20,092 bases of DNA, taken from positions 1 to 20,092 of the forward strand of contig JALNWS010000055.1 of the NCBI GenBank assembly GCA_023230755.1. The letters are read 5' to 3'. The notes beneath the pieces were generated by a model. It saw only the letters and a program-made list of their open reading frames with translations. It searched no databases and was not told where the DNA came from. This DNA is from Azoarcus sp. (GTDB lineage: Bacteria > Pseudomonadota > Gammaproteobacteria > Burkholderiales > Rhodocyclaceae). Below, piece by piece: positions 1 to 8,860 of the stretch (position 1 is its first letter; each line of letters starts with the position of its first letter). The position numbers were made by a program, and so were the translations under genes.

Positions 1-726
1 CAGTATCTGTTCAACCCCGACTGGAGCAAGCTCGACGGCAAGGTGGTGCTGGCCGCGCTCGGCCACGCCTTCTTCACCCTGTCGCTCGGCATGGGCATCA
101 TGATGGCCTACGGCTCCTACCTCGGTCAGGACGTCAATCTGCTGCGCACCGCGCGCACCGTCGTGCTGATGGATACCGTGATCGCGATTGCGGCCGGGCT
201 GGCGATCTTTCCCATCGTGTTTGCCAACGGCCTCGACCCCGCCGCAGGCCCCGGGCTGATCTTCGTCACCCTGCCGCTGGCCTTCGGCAATATCTCCGGT
301 GGTCTGGTACTGGGTACGCTTTTCTTCCTGCTTCTCACCTTTGCCGCGCTCACCTCGGCCATCTCGCTGCTCGAACCGGTAGTGGAGCTGATCGAAGAAC
401 GCACGCCGCTCAACCGCCTGGGTGCAACCGCGATCGCCGGCATGGCCACCTGGGCCCTGGGCATCGCCGCCTTGCTGTCCTTCAATGTGTGGGGGGATGT
501 ACTGATCTTCGGTCTGAACATCTTCGACCTGCTCGATCAGCTCACCAGCAAGTTCCTGCTGCCCCTGACCGGACTCGGTGCAATCGTCTTTGCGGCCTGG
601 TACCTCGACCGCGACAGCGTGCGCAAGGAGCTGAGGCTCTCGGCCGGCGCCTTCGGCCTGTGGTCCTTTGTGGCCAGGTTCGTGGCACCCGTTGGCGTGC
701 TGATCGTGTTCGTCAGCAATCTCTGA
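1..726 (+). CDS. Sodium-dependent transporter, NSS (SNF) family, C-terminal part (5' truncated by window edge)
   Basis: The reading frame is open from base 1 and ends at TGA 724-726, so 241 residues of a longer protein are visible. A GTG at 43 is only an internal codon: the residues before it (QYLFNPDWSKLDGK) already fit the family. The segment HAFFTLSLGMGIMMAYGSY closely resembles transmembrane helix 6 of LeuT-type transporters, which lines the substrate and Na+ sites. Further hydrophobic helices follow, including one ending in FAALTSAISLLEP, which corresponds to the Na+-site helix 8. The family imports amino acids or related solutes with sodium across the inner membrane; the substrate cannot be read from this part. 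It is the only complete-frame gene on the plus strand and converges on the Lrp/AsnC gene. In many bacteria such regulators control amino-acid transporters, so a functional link is possible but not shown. Confidence 0.9.
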   Translation, partial: QYLFNPDWSKLDGKVVLAALGHAFFTLSLGMGIMMAYGSYLGQDVNLLRTARTVVLMDTVIAIAAGLAIFPIVFANGLDPAAGPGLIFVTLPLAFGNISGGLVLGTLFFLLLTFAALTSAISLLEPVVELIEERTPLNRLGATAIAGMATWALGIAALLSFNVWGDVLIFGLNIFDLLDQLTSKFLLPLTGLGAIVFAAWYLDRDSVRKELRLSAGAFGLWSFVARFVAPVGVLIVFVSNL

Positions 727-727
727 G

Positions 728-764
728 CACAACAAAACGGGCGCTGCCTGAGCGGCACCGCCCG
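728..764 (-). terminator. Intrinsic terminator of the Lrp/AsnC gene
   Basis: Arms 738-743 and 759-764 (CGGGCG/CGCCCG) pair, and after one C-C mismatch the inner arms 745-748 and 754-757 (TGCC/GGCA) also pair, with a 5-base loop. Read on the minus strand the hairpin is followed by TTTTGTTGT, and it starts 16 bases after the regulator's stop codon. On the plus strand the same hairpin has no T-tract, so it serves the convergent transporter less well. Confidence 0.65.
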
Positions 765-780
765 CGACAGCCCTGCCGAC

Positions 781-1239
781 TCAAAGCGGCAGCGCTGTTT
801 CGTTCTTGATCTCGCGCAGCGCCACGCTCGAATGGGTGACGTCGATTTCGGGGATCTTGAGCAGGAAATTGTGCATGAAGGACGAAAAGGCCTCGAGGCT
901 CGGCAGATAGAGCTTGAGCAGGCAGTCGGTCTCACCGAGCAGTTCGTAGCACTCGACGACCTCGTTACAGCTCTTGACCACCTGCTCGAAGCGGTCGAGC
1001 ACATCGGCGCTGTGCTGCTTGAGCTTGATCCGCACCCACACGCAGGTGCCAAGGCCCAGCTTCTGTCGATCGACCAGGGCGACATAGCCGCGGATCAGAC
1101 CGGCCTCCTCCATCTCCTTCACCCGCCGCCAGCATGGCGAAGGCGACATGCCGACCTTGTCGGCGAGCGCCTGGGTACTGAGGGTGGAGTCTTTCTGCAG
1201 CAGCGAAAGAATGCGCATCTGGGTCTGATCGAGTTTCAT
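781..1239 (-). CDS. Lrp/AsnC family transcriptional regulator
   Basis: This 152-residue protein has the two-part layout of the feast/famine regulators. An N-terminal winged helix-turn-helix covers roughly residues 4-52 (QALADKVGMSPSPCWRRVKEMEEAGLIRG spans recognition helix and wing, given here as the region from residue 24). A C-terminal RAM/ligand-sensing domain follows at roughly residues 65-145. The length equals that of E. coli AsnC. The frame extends upstream to a GTG at 1272, but the ATG at 1239 begins the canonical MKLDQTQMRIL start, so I chose it; the Shine-Dalgarno there is weak. Such proteins are octameric DNA-binding regulators that respond to amino acids. The effector cannot be deduced. 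It is transcribed on its own, between the FKBP terminator and its own terminator, and is convergent with an amino-acid-type transporter. Confidence 0.9.
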   Translation of the reverse strand: MKLDQTQMRILSLLQKDSTLSTQALADKVGMSPSPCWRRVKEMEEAGLIRGYVALVDRQKLGLGTCVWVRIKLKQHSADVLDRFEQVVKSCNEVVECYELLGETDCLLKLYLPSLEAFSSFMHNFLLKIPEIDVTHSSVALREIKNETALPL

Positions 1240-1283
1240 GCCATCCACTCTTGCACGCCCCGCACGGGGCACGATATGCGATG

Positions 1284-1320
1284 AAAACGCGCGGGCATCT
1301 CCCTCTGTGAGGCCCGCACG
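1284..1320 (-). terminator. Intrinsic terminator after the FKBP gene
   Basis: Minus-strand arms 1320-1312 and 1296-1288 (CGTGCGGGC/GCCCGCGCG) form nine pairs with one G-U. The 15-base loop can itself form a CTC/GAG pair. TTTT (1287-1284) follows. The hairpin begins 4 bases after the FKBP stop codon and separates that gene from the Lrp/AsnC gene. Confidence 0.7.
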
Positions 1321-1324
1321 ACGC

Positions 1325-1669
1325 TCAGATTAGCTTTAGCAGTTCGACTTCAAACACCAGCGTTGCGTTGGGCGGAATCACCCCGCCTGCACCGCGCACG
1401 CCATAGCCGAGCGCAGGCGGAATGGTCAGCTTGCGCTTGCCGCCGACCTGCATGCCCTCCACGCCTTCGTCCCAACCGCGAATGACATGTCCCTTGCCAA
1501 GGGGAAAATTGAACGGATCGTTTCGATCCTTGCTCGAATCGAACTTGCTGCCGTCGGTCAGCCATCCCGTGTAATGCACCGAAACCATCTGGCCTTTGGT
1601 CGCGGCCTCACCGCTACCGACTTCGATTTCTTCGATGATCAGGCCGCTGGCCGTCGTGGTCTGGGTCAT
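1325..1669 (-). CDS. FKBP-type peptidyl-prolyl cis-trans isomerase
   Basis: A single-domain FKBP of 114 residues, close to the size of human FKBP12, with no signal peptide, so it is probably cytoplasmic. Family hallmarks are visible in order: VSVHYTGWLTDGSKFDSS (active-site Tyr and Asp), FPLGKGHVIRGWDEGV (the Val-Ile and Trp floor of the pocket), KRKLTIPPALGYG, and a C-terminal FEVELLKL strand. It catalyses cis-trans isomerisation of X-Pro bonds in protein folding. The ATG at 1669 has AGGAG at good spacing. It lies 35 bases after msrA and ends at a terminator. A TAGAAT box overlapping the msrA stop codon may give it its own promoter. Confidence 0.95.
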   Translation of the reverse strand: MTQTTTASGLIIEEIEVGSGEAATKGQMVSVHYTGWLTDGSKFDSSKDRNDPFNFPLGKGHVIRGWDEGVEGMQVGGKRKLTIPPALGYGVRGAGGVIPPNATLVFEVELLKLI

Positions 1670-1704
1670 GGGGATCTCCTGACTGGGATGTAAAGGCAGC
1701 GATT

Positions 1705-2268
<564 letters not shown>

Positions 2269-2413
2269 CGTTTTTCCTCATGAAATTCAGCAGCAAGTCG
2301 TGCATCCCGAAGGCCATCATCCGGCATCGGAAACCGGCGATTTCCGGCCTCTTCAACATTGTGACCACAGCGCGACACTTTCATTCGTGTCATCCGTCAT
2401 CTGTTTGCAAGAT
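2269..2413 (-). other. tamB-msrA spacer with two short hairpins
   Basis: No gene is supported here. Two stem-loops are visible: GACAC/GTGTC at 2374-2391 and CGGAAA/TTTCCG at 2328-2346. Neither is followed by a T-tract on the minus strand, so they are not convincing intrinsic terminators. A promoter for msrA is expected here, but I could not find a clear one. Confidence 0.4.
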
Positions 2414-5400
2414 TCAACGGAAGGAAAAAGTGTAGTAGATGTCGACCGCGTTGTCGGTGCCGCCGCGCGCCACCACCGATACCCTGCGTCCGAGCTGGTA
2501 GGTCAGCTTCACCAACGACTCGGCACCACCAAGGCTTTGCTCAAAAGAGAGCACCAGATCGGAACTCAGACGTTTGCCCACGCTCAACACCTGACCCGAC
2601 ACGGTCGGACCACTGCTGATGCGGGAGCCGCTACCCAGGACGCGACTGGTTGCCGAACGCGAGCTACTGTTGAGCTCACCCTGGCCGATCGAAAAGCTGT
2701 CGAAGCCCAGGCTGCGCGAAAGCTCCTCGGTCATCCCTCCGCCTGAGCCGCCCAGCAAGGCCTGCGCGGCCGGCACCAGCAGCGCCAGATCTGCGCCGCC
2801 ACCCGCATCGGGTGCCCGCCCGAGCACGATCCAGGACAGTTTCTCGGGATCGGGCACCGCAGGGTCGGACACCAGCTTCACCTGCGGACGGCGGGCACTG
2901 CCGCTGATCGACACCCCCGCCTCCACCTCCAGCCCCTTGCGCAGGGCAACGATATTCAGTCCCGGATTGTCGACAGATCCCTGGAAGTTGATCAGCCCGC
3001 GCTCGATGCTCAGGCGTTGACCATAGCCCTGATAACTCCCTCCCACCGTTGAAATGGAACCAACGGCATTGAGCGGCACCCCGGGGGCCATGCGCAACTC
3101 CAGCGCACCGGCGAGCCGCGTATCGATGCCCATCGCTGAAAGGTAGAGTGCATCTCCGAGCTTCACCCCAAGACGCACGGTGAGCGCAAATCGACCCGGC
3201 GCTGGTGCCTGACGCCCCAGAAGCACGACATCGTCTGAAAGGCTTGGCGGGGGCGAATCGTCGATCGCGAAAAAGCCCGCATCGGCACGAAAGTCCGCAT
3301 CGAGGTCCAGCGAGGTCCACGTCGAACGCGCACGCCCCTTCCCCGACAGGATCAACCAGCGATCCTCACGTTGAAGCAGGGGCAAGCGGTCGGCCGCGAA
3401 ATCGAAAACCCCCTTGCCCGATTCGAGGGCGATTTCGCCCGAGGCACTGAGATGTCCGGGCGTTGCGGTGAGCGCCTCAAACGGCACCCGGCTGTCTCGC
3501 GGCTTCACCCGGTTGGCCGACACGAAGCGCAGGGTGGACAGGCGCAGGCGGTCACGATCGAAATCTGCAACGAGTTCGCCACCGGACAGGACCAGCCCCT
3601 GATCGACGAGCGCGAACTGCAGATCACGTCCGTTGATGCTTCCGCTGGCAACAGGCGCATCGGGCGTACCCGACACGGAGAACACCGCATCGAGGCTGCC
3701 CGCAGTCTCCACGTTCTCCCGCATCAAACGTCCGACCCAGGCAATGGACGGCATTTTCAGCCGTGCAGACCCCAGCAGCGGGCCTTTCTGCGCAAGCTGC
3801 CACGCGCCCGACTGTGTGCGTTCAGCCAGCGCAGTAAACGAGCCGGAGAGTTCTCCCAGTTCCGTTCCGAGCGCGCCGAGCGACAAGGCCAGACGATTGC
3901 CACGCGCAATCAGCCGCGCTTCGAAACTCTCGAGGCCAAGCCGGGTGCCGATCTCGCCGCTGACGACCAGATCGCCCGACTCGCGAAACAGTCGCGCCTC
4001 GCCCTCAACCGTATCGGCCAGCCGCACATCCCACTCCGCGCCCAGGACCAGCGGGCCCGGACCACGCCTGGGGCGCCCTTCCGGGCGCGAAACCAGACCG
4101 AAGGCGAGGCCCGTCAGTGAGCCCTTGAATGCACTGCCTTTTGGCGACCATCGCGTGTCATCGAGCCGTATCCGCCCCTTCTCGCCGGCTTCGAGCACCG
4201 CCACGCCCAAGCTCACCTCATCACTGGCGAGCGACAACATGGCCGGCGCCTGCAGCTGCGAAACGAATCGCCCCAGCGTCTTCAGGCTCGACAGCGTTCC
4301 TTGCCACCGCGGCGGCAAGCCATCCTGCAGCGTCAACCCGCCCTCAAGGGCAAGGCTCAGTTCGTCCTCCTCCGCGCCGCTCACACTGAGCTCGATGCGG
4401 TGGCGGTCGCGCCTGCCATCCGCCGATACCCGTGCGCTGGAAACCCAGTCGGCCTCAGCGCCCACCGCGCCGACGCCCGACACCCCGACCGACAACGTGA
4501 ATGGCCCATCGACGCCTGCGGCCAGACGGCCCTGCCCGTTCAGACCCGCGATCCTGACATCGCCCGGCAGGCGCAGCTTTTCGCCGAAGAACTGCAGCGA
4601 TCCGGCGGGCGCCCTGGCGCCCCCGGTGAGTTCGCCTTCGGCGCCGGCGCGTCCGCTCAATCCGTATCCAAGTTGCGCCAGCGCAGGTGCATCGACAGAA
4701 ACACGCAGGCGATCGGCAACGCGCCCCCAGTCACCGTCCGCTCGCAGTCGGTTACCGGCCAGATCGAGCACGACCGAAACGTCCGACAAGAACGCTCCGC
4801 TCACCTTGAGGCGACCATTCCCCGACAGCGCACGGCCCTCGAACGTGCTGTTGAGCAATTTGAACTGCGCCGACACGGCTGGCTCTGCAGCCAGTACGCC
4901 CTCGGCATCAAGATCGAGATTGAGGCGCGCGACCGGCGCAGCAGGGTGGAACTTCCGCGGATCGACCTGGCGCAATTCCCCGGTCAGCTTGAATCGCTGT
5001 CCCGCACCGGGCGCAGTCTCTGCCTCCAGCACGCCACTTGCGTCCACTCGCGCATCGCCTGCACTCAGCTTGACCGACACGGTCTGTCGCGTTTCGCTCC
5101 CCTCGGCCTCGACACGCCCCGCAAGCATTTGTTTTGGCAGACGGCCATCGATGCGTGCCGTATCGATACCGGCAATTTCAAGCAGCATCGTCAGGCGTCC
5201 GAGCCCGGCGCCAGGCCCCGCAGCGGAAGCGTCCGGGACAGGAGGCATGGGCGCGGACTCGCTCGCGGGTGGTGTCCACGCCATCGCCCCGCCAATCTTT
5301 CCGCCGCCAGGCAAATGGACGTCGAGCTCATCGACACGCGCGCCGCGCGCAGACCAGGCGAGCGTGCCACCAAGGCTCTCAAGCGGCACCCCCCCAGCGT

Positions 5401-6412
5401 CAAGCGCAGCAGGACGCGAGTTACGGATGGAAAACGGGCCACTCAGGCTCAATCCATCCGTCGCGCCAGCCTGCAAGCGCGCATCCAGTCTCAGCAGCGC
5501 TTTTGGGGCAGCGGGGACGAACAGGGATGGGTCGAACTCACCAAGCCCAAGCTCGAGCGCGCGCAAGGGCACGTCTGCAAACGGAGTCGCTTCGACCCGC
5601 CCCTCGCCGCTCAGCCCTGCGCCACTGGCACGAAGCTCGAGCACTGGCTCGGCCAGCACACCGCTCGCATCGAGTTCGACGCGGTAGTCGCGGGCCTCGG
5701 CACCAAGCGCAATGCCCTCGGGCACCTGACCCGCATCGATTCTGCCCCCGAGTGCAGCCCTCAATTCGAGCGCGAAAGGCGCCTCGACGTCGATGCCGCC
5801 CGTCAGGCTGAGTTTGCCGAACGGCAGCACGGCATCGAGTTGCTGCAAGCGGTGACGCGTACCGTCACTAGCGAGCGCGAGCGCAATATCGCTGGCGCTG
5901 AATACACTCGCAGTATCCGAAGACAGCGCCTCACCTGCCGCAACATGATGAACCGTCAGCGCTCCGACCGCGATCCGCGAGACTTGCAGTTCGACCGGAA
6001 GACGCAGGTGATCGGGCAAGCTCAGCGGCTGCGACGGCTCGTCGTTTGCACGGGTGCGCACATCGAGCCTGGCGATCGTGAGGTCCGCGACTTGCACGCG
6101 GCCAGACAACAGCGCCCGCGGCGCCCAGTCGAGGTGCAGCACCTCAAGCTCAAGCTCAAGGTCGGGCATGCGCAAGGCGAGATCATCAACTTCCAGCGGG
6201 CCGATCAGCCGCCCGCGAACTTCACCCAGCGTGAGCAGCCCGGGCGCAGCCGACCTGGCAAGCCCGGCAATGAGCTTCAAGCCGGATTCGGTTGCCAGCC
6301 CCCAGACGAGAAGTGCGAGAAACCCGAAGAGCGCCGCTCCTGAAATGGCAAACCCGCGCCGCCAGCGTCGGCGGGTCTGGGGGAGGTCTGCTGCAGGCTC
6401 CGGGTCGCTCAC
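2414..6412 (-). CDS. tamB: Translocation and assembly module protein TamB (DUF490 family, AsmA-like superfamily)
   Basis: A 1332-residue protein with one N-terminal membrane anchor (about residues 20-42, after a basic RRRWRRGF stretch) and a very long periplasmic part. That part is rich in alternating beta strands, as expected of the lipid-channel-like TamB fold. The C-terminal third (about 1000-1332) matches the conserved TamB domain and ends in the porin-like strand VDIYYTFSFR. The family works with the outer-membrane protein TamA in outer-membrane protein assembly and, with the AsmA-like relatives, in phospholipid transport. The start is GTG at 6412, three bases after the trpC stop, so translational coupling to trpC is likely; the Shine-Dalgarno is weak. 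TamA is not next to it, which is unusual. Codon use looks like that of the neighbours, and the length is typical. Confidence 0.93.
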   Translation of the reverse strand: MSDPEPAADLPQTRRRWRRGFAISGAALFGFLALLVWGLATESGLKLIAGLARSAAPGLLTLGEVRGRLIGPLEVDDLALRMPDLELELEVLHLDWAPRALLSGRVQVADLTIARLDVRTRANDEPSQPLSLPDHLRLPVELQVSRIAVGALTVHHVAAGEALSSDTASVFSASDIALALASDGTRHRLQQLDAVLPFGKLSLTGGIDVEAPFALELRAALGGRIDAGQVPEGIALGAEARDYRVELDASGVLAEPVLELRASGAGLSGEGRVEATPFADVPLRALELGLGEFDPSLFVPAAPKALLRLDARLQAGATDGLSLSGPFSIRNSRPAALDAGGVPLESLGGTLAWSARGARVDELDVHLPGGGKIGGAMAWTPPASESAPMPPVPDASAAGPGAGLGRLTMLLEIAGIDTARIDGRLPKQMLAGRVEAEGSETRQTVSVKLSAGDARVDASGVLEAETAPGAGQRFKLTGELRQVDPRKFHPAAPVARLNLDLDAEGVLAAEPAVSAQFKLLNSTFEGRALSGNGRLKVSGAFLSDVSVVLDLAGNRLRADGDWGRVADRLRVSVDAPALAQLGYGLSGRAGAEGELTGGARAPAGSLQFFGEKLRLPGDVRIAGLNGQGRLAAGVDGPFTLSVGVSGVGAVGAEADWVSSARVSADGRRDRHRIELSVSGAEEDELSLALEGGLTLQDGLPPRWQGTLSSLKTLGRFVSQLQAPAMLSLASDEVSLGVAVLEAGEKGRIRLDDTRWSPKGSAFKGSLTGLAFGLVSRPEGRPRRGPGPLVLGAEWDVRLADTVEGEARLFRESGDLVVSGEIGTRLGLESFEARLIARGNRLALSLGALGTELGELSGSFTALAERTQSGAWQLAQKGPLLGSARLKMPSIAWVGRLMRENVETAGSLDAVFSVSGTPDAPVASGSINGRDLQFALVDQGLVLSGGELVADFDRDRLRLSTLRFVSANRVKPRDSRVPFEALTATPGHLSASGEIALESGKGVFDFAADRLPLLQREDRWLILSGKGRARSTWTSLDLDADFRADAGFFAIDDSPPPSLSDDVVLLGRQAPAPGRFALTVRLGVKLGDALYLSAMGIDTRLAGALELRMAPGVPLNAVGSISTVGGSYQGYGQRLSIERGLINFQGSVDNPGLNIVALRKGLEVEAGVSISGSARRPQVKLVSDPAVPDPEKLSWIVLGRAPDAGGGADLALLVPAAQALLGGSGGGMTEELSRSLGFDSFSIGQGELNSSSRSATSRVLGSGSRISSGPTVSGQVLSVGKRLSSDLVLSFEQSLGGAESLVKLTYQLGRRVSVVARGGTDNAVDIYYTFSFR

Positions 6413-6415
6413 AGG

Positions 6416-7204
6416 CTAGCCAAACAGGGCGCGCAGCCCCTGACCGGGGTCAGGCACCCGCATGAAAGCCTCACCGACGAGGAAGGCATTTACGCCCTGC
6501 CCTCGCATCAGGCTCACGTCCTCCGGGCGCAGGATCCCCGACTCGGTAACCACGATGCGATCCGCGGGAATGGCCGGCAGCAAGTCGAGCGTGGTCTGCA
6601 GGGACACGTCGAAAGTGCGCAGATTGCGGTTGTTGATACCGACCAGCGGCGTCTGCAACTGCAGCGCCTGTTCGAGCTCGGCACCATCGTGCACCTCGAC
6701 CAGCACGGACATGCCGAGCGCGCTCGCAATCGATTCCATTTCACGCATCTGCGCAAGATCGAGGCAGGCCGCGATCAGCAGAACGGCGTCAGCGCCCATG
6801 GCTCGCGCTTCGAACACCTGGTAGGGGTCAACCAGGAAGTCCTTGCGCAGCACCGGCAACGAACATGCCGCCCGCGCCGCCTGCAGATATTCGGGCGCGC
6901 CCTGAAAGAAAGGCTTGTCGGTCAGCACGGACAGGCAGGCCGCACCCGCCTGTTCGTAGGCGCGCGCGATCTCCGCCGGGCGGAAGTCCTCGCGGATCAC
7001 CCCACGGGACGGGCTCGCCTTCTTGATTTCGGAGATCACCGCAGCACTGCCCGCCGCGATCCTGCCGCGAAGGGCGCCGACAAAATCACGGCCCGCCGGC
7101 TGCGCTTCAGCCTCGGCGCGAATCGTGCTCAGCGATTTGAGTGCGCTTGCGGCAGCGACTTCATCGACCTTGACCGCGCAGATCCGGTTCAGGATGTCGC
7201 TCAT
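6416..7204 (-). CDS. trpC: Indole-3-glycerol phosphate synthase
   Basis: It converts 1-(2-carboxyphenylamino)-1-deoxyribulose 5-phosphate to indole-3-glycerol phosphate in tryptophan synthesis. The 262-residue single (beta/alpha)8 barrel keeps all expected active-site elements: SEIKKASPS (Glu59, Lys61), LRKDFLVDPYQ (Lys121), VEVHD (Glu170), INNRNL (Asn191/192) and TESGI (Glu221). It is not fused to TrpF, unlike in E. coli. Its ATG shares a base with the trpD stop (TGATG), and its own stop lies three bases before tamB, so trpD-trpC-tamB appear translationally linked. No trpF, trpB or trpA is in the window; in betaproteobacteria these usually form a separate group. Confidence 0.98.
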   Translation of the reverse strand: MSDILNRICAVKVDEVAAASALKSLSTIRAEAEAQPAGRDFVGALRGRIAAGSAAVISEIKKASPSRGVIREDFRPAEIARAYEQAGAACLSVLTDKPFFQGAPEYLQAARAACSLPVLRKDFLVDPYQVFEARAMGADAVLLIAACLDLAQMREMESIASALGMSVLVEVHDGAELEQALQLQTPLVGINNRNLRTFDVSLQTTLDLLPAIPADRIVVTESGILRPEDVSLMRGQGVNAFLVGEAFMRVPDPGQGLRALFG

Positions 7205-8238
7205 CAGGCGGTCTCGAAACGACGCGTGTACTGCACGAATTCGTCCAGTTTGGCGCGTGCCGCCCCGCTGACGACAATCTCGCGCGCGCGCTGAATGCCG
7301 TCACCGATCGAATCCACCAGATTGGCGGTGTACAGGGCCACACCGGCATTGAACACGACGATCTCGCACGCTGGGCCGGGCTCGTTCTCAAGCGCACCCA
7401 GCAAGGTACGCCGTGACTCATCGGCATCTTCGACCCGCAGGTTGCGACTGCCCACCATGGCCAGGCCGAAGTCTTCAGGGTGGATCTCGTATTCGGTGAT
7501 CTGGTCGTCCTTCAGTTCTGCTACCAGCGTGCCCGACCCAAGGCTGACCTCATCCATGCCATCAAGTCCGTGAACCACCAGCACATGGTTGGCGCCGAGA
7601 CGCTGCATGACGCGCGCCTGGATACCGACGAGATCGGGATGGAAGACCCCCATCAGGGTATTGGGGGCGCCCGCCGGATTGGTCAGCGGCCCGAGGATGT
7701 TGAAGATGGTCCGCACGCCCATCTCACGGCGCACCGGAGCGACATTTTTCATCGCACTGTGGTGGTTGGGGGCGAACATGAAGCCGATACCCGTGGCTTC
7801 GATGCACTCGGCGACCTGCTCGGCGCTCAGCGTCAGCTTGACGCCCAAGGCTTCGAGCACATCTGCACTGCCCGACTTTGACGACACACCGCGATTGCCG
7901 TGTTTGGCCACGCGCGCACCGGCAGCAGCCGCCACGAACATGGTCGCGGTCGAGATATTGAACGTATGCGTGCCATCACCACCGGTTCCAACCACATCGA
8001 GAAAGTGATCGTGCGGCGGGTTCACCACCACCCTGGTTGCCAGTTCGCGCATCACCGTCGCCGCGGCCGTGATTTCGCTGATGGTCTCCTTCTTGACGCG
8101 CAGACCGGTCAGGATCGCAGCAGTCATCACCGGCGAGATCTCGCCGGCCATGATCTGGCGCATCAGCGACAGCATCTCGTCAAAGAAAATTTCACGGTGC
8201 TCGATCGTGCGCTGCAGCGCTTGTTGAGCAGTCATCAT
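7204..8238 (-). CDS. trpD: Anthranilate phosphoribosyltransferase
   Basis: It transfers a phosphoribosyl group from PRPP to anthranilate. With the ATG at 8238 it has 344 residues. Motifs include VVGTGGDGTHTFNISTA (the PRPP-binding GTGGDG loop at 84-89), AKHGNRGVSSKSGSADVLE (112 onward, anthranilate site) and NILGPLTNPA. The frame stays open far upstream into trpG, but AGGA eight bases before 8238 and the usual family start (M-TAQQALQ) favour 8238. ATGs at 8235 and 8253 are close alternatives. It begins 20 bases after trpG and overlaps trpC. Confidence 0.97.
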   Translation of the reverse strand: MMTAQQALQRTIEHREIFFDEMLSLMRQIMAGEISPVMTAAILTGLRVKKETISEITAAATVMRELATRVVVNPPHDHFLDVVGTGGDGTHTFNISTATMFVAAAAGARVAKHGNRGVSSKSGSADVLEALGVKLTLSAEQVAECIEATGIGFMFAPNHHSAMKNVAPVRREMGVRTIFNILGPLTNPAGAPNTLMGVFHPDLVGIQARVMQRLGANHVLVVHGLDGMDEVSLGSGTLVAELKDDQITEYEIHPEDFGLAMVGSRNLRVEDADESRRTLLGALENEPGPACEIVVFNAGVALYTANLVDSIGDGIQRAREIVVSGAARAKLDEFVQYTRRFETA

Positions 8239-8258
8239 GATGTTCGTCCTCATGTCGG

Positions 8259-8846
8259 TCAGGCCGCAGCCGGCAATGCATCGCCGCGGTCGAGGAAATT
8301 CCGGAGCAGGTCGTGCCCGCGCTCGGTCAGAATGGATTCGGGGTGGAACTGCACGCCCTCGACATCCAGCGTTTTGTGGCGCACACCCATGATCTCGCCA
8401 TCCTCGGTCCAGGCCGTCACTTCGAGACAGTCGGGCAGGCTCTCGCGTTCGATGGCCAGGGAATGGTAACGGGTGCAGATCAGCGGATTGGGCAGACCGC
8501 GAAACACGCCCTTGTCGAGATGGTGCACCGGCGAGGTCTTGCCATGCATCAGGCGCTGGGCGTGCACGATGCGTCCCCCGAAGGCCGCACCGATGCTCTG
8601 ATGCCCCAGGCAGACACCGAGAATGGGCAGCTTGCCAGCGAACTCGCGGATTGCCGCCACCGAGATACCGGCTTCGGCGGGGGAACATGGCCCGGGCGAA
8701 ATCACCAGGTGCGCCGGTTGCATGGACGCGATCTGCTCGAGCGAGATCTCGTCGTTGCGGAATACTTTCACCTTGGCGCCCAGCTCGCCGAAATACTGCA
8801 CCAGGTTGTAGGTGAAACTGTCGTAGTTGTCGATCATCAGCAGCAT
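8259..8846 (-). CDS. trpG: Anthranilate synthase component II (glutamine amidotransferase)
   Basis: A class I glutamine amidotransferase of 195 residues that supplies ammonia to TrpE; in some bacteria it is shared with aminodeoxychorismate synthase (pabA role). The catalytic triad is present: Cys79 in GVCLGHQ, and His168 and Glu170 in FHPES. Other hallmarks are DNYDSFTYNLVQY at the start and the oxyanion motif SPGPCSP. The ATG at 8846 is chosen because MLLMIDNYDSFT is the canonical start and AAGGA lies upstream; the longer frame from 8942 would overlap trpE. It sits 14 bases after trpE. Next to trpE and trpD, its main job is clearly tryptophan synthesis. Confidence 0.97.
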   Translation of the reverse strand: MLLMIDNYDSFTYNLVQYFGELGAKVKVFRNDEISLEQIASMQPAHLVISPGPCSPAEAGISVAAIREFAGKLPILGVCLGHQSIGAAFGGRIVHAQRLMHGKTSPVHHLDKGVFRGLPNPLICTRYHSLAIERESLPDCLEVTAWTEDGEIMGVRHKTLDVEGVQFHPESILTERGHDLLRNFLDRGDALPAAA

Positions 8847-8860
8847 GTCAGTCGTCCTTG

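Noticed and set aside
3633..6343. Two very long plus-strand ORFs (684 and 680 codons) opposite tamB
   Set aside because: They overlap each other in different frames and lie antisense to tamB. Their compositions are Ser/Pro/Arg-rich and Arg/Gln-rich, with no recognisable domain. This is the usual by-product of GC-rich codon use on the opposite strand.
8239..8688. N-terminal extension of the trpD frame
   Set aside because: It would lie entirely over trpG. The extra residues are Arg/Gly/Pro-rich and unlike TrpD, while a good Shine-Dalgarno and the family start lie at 8238.
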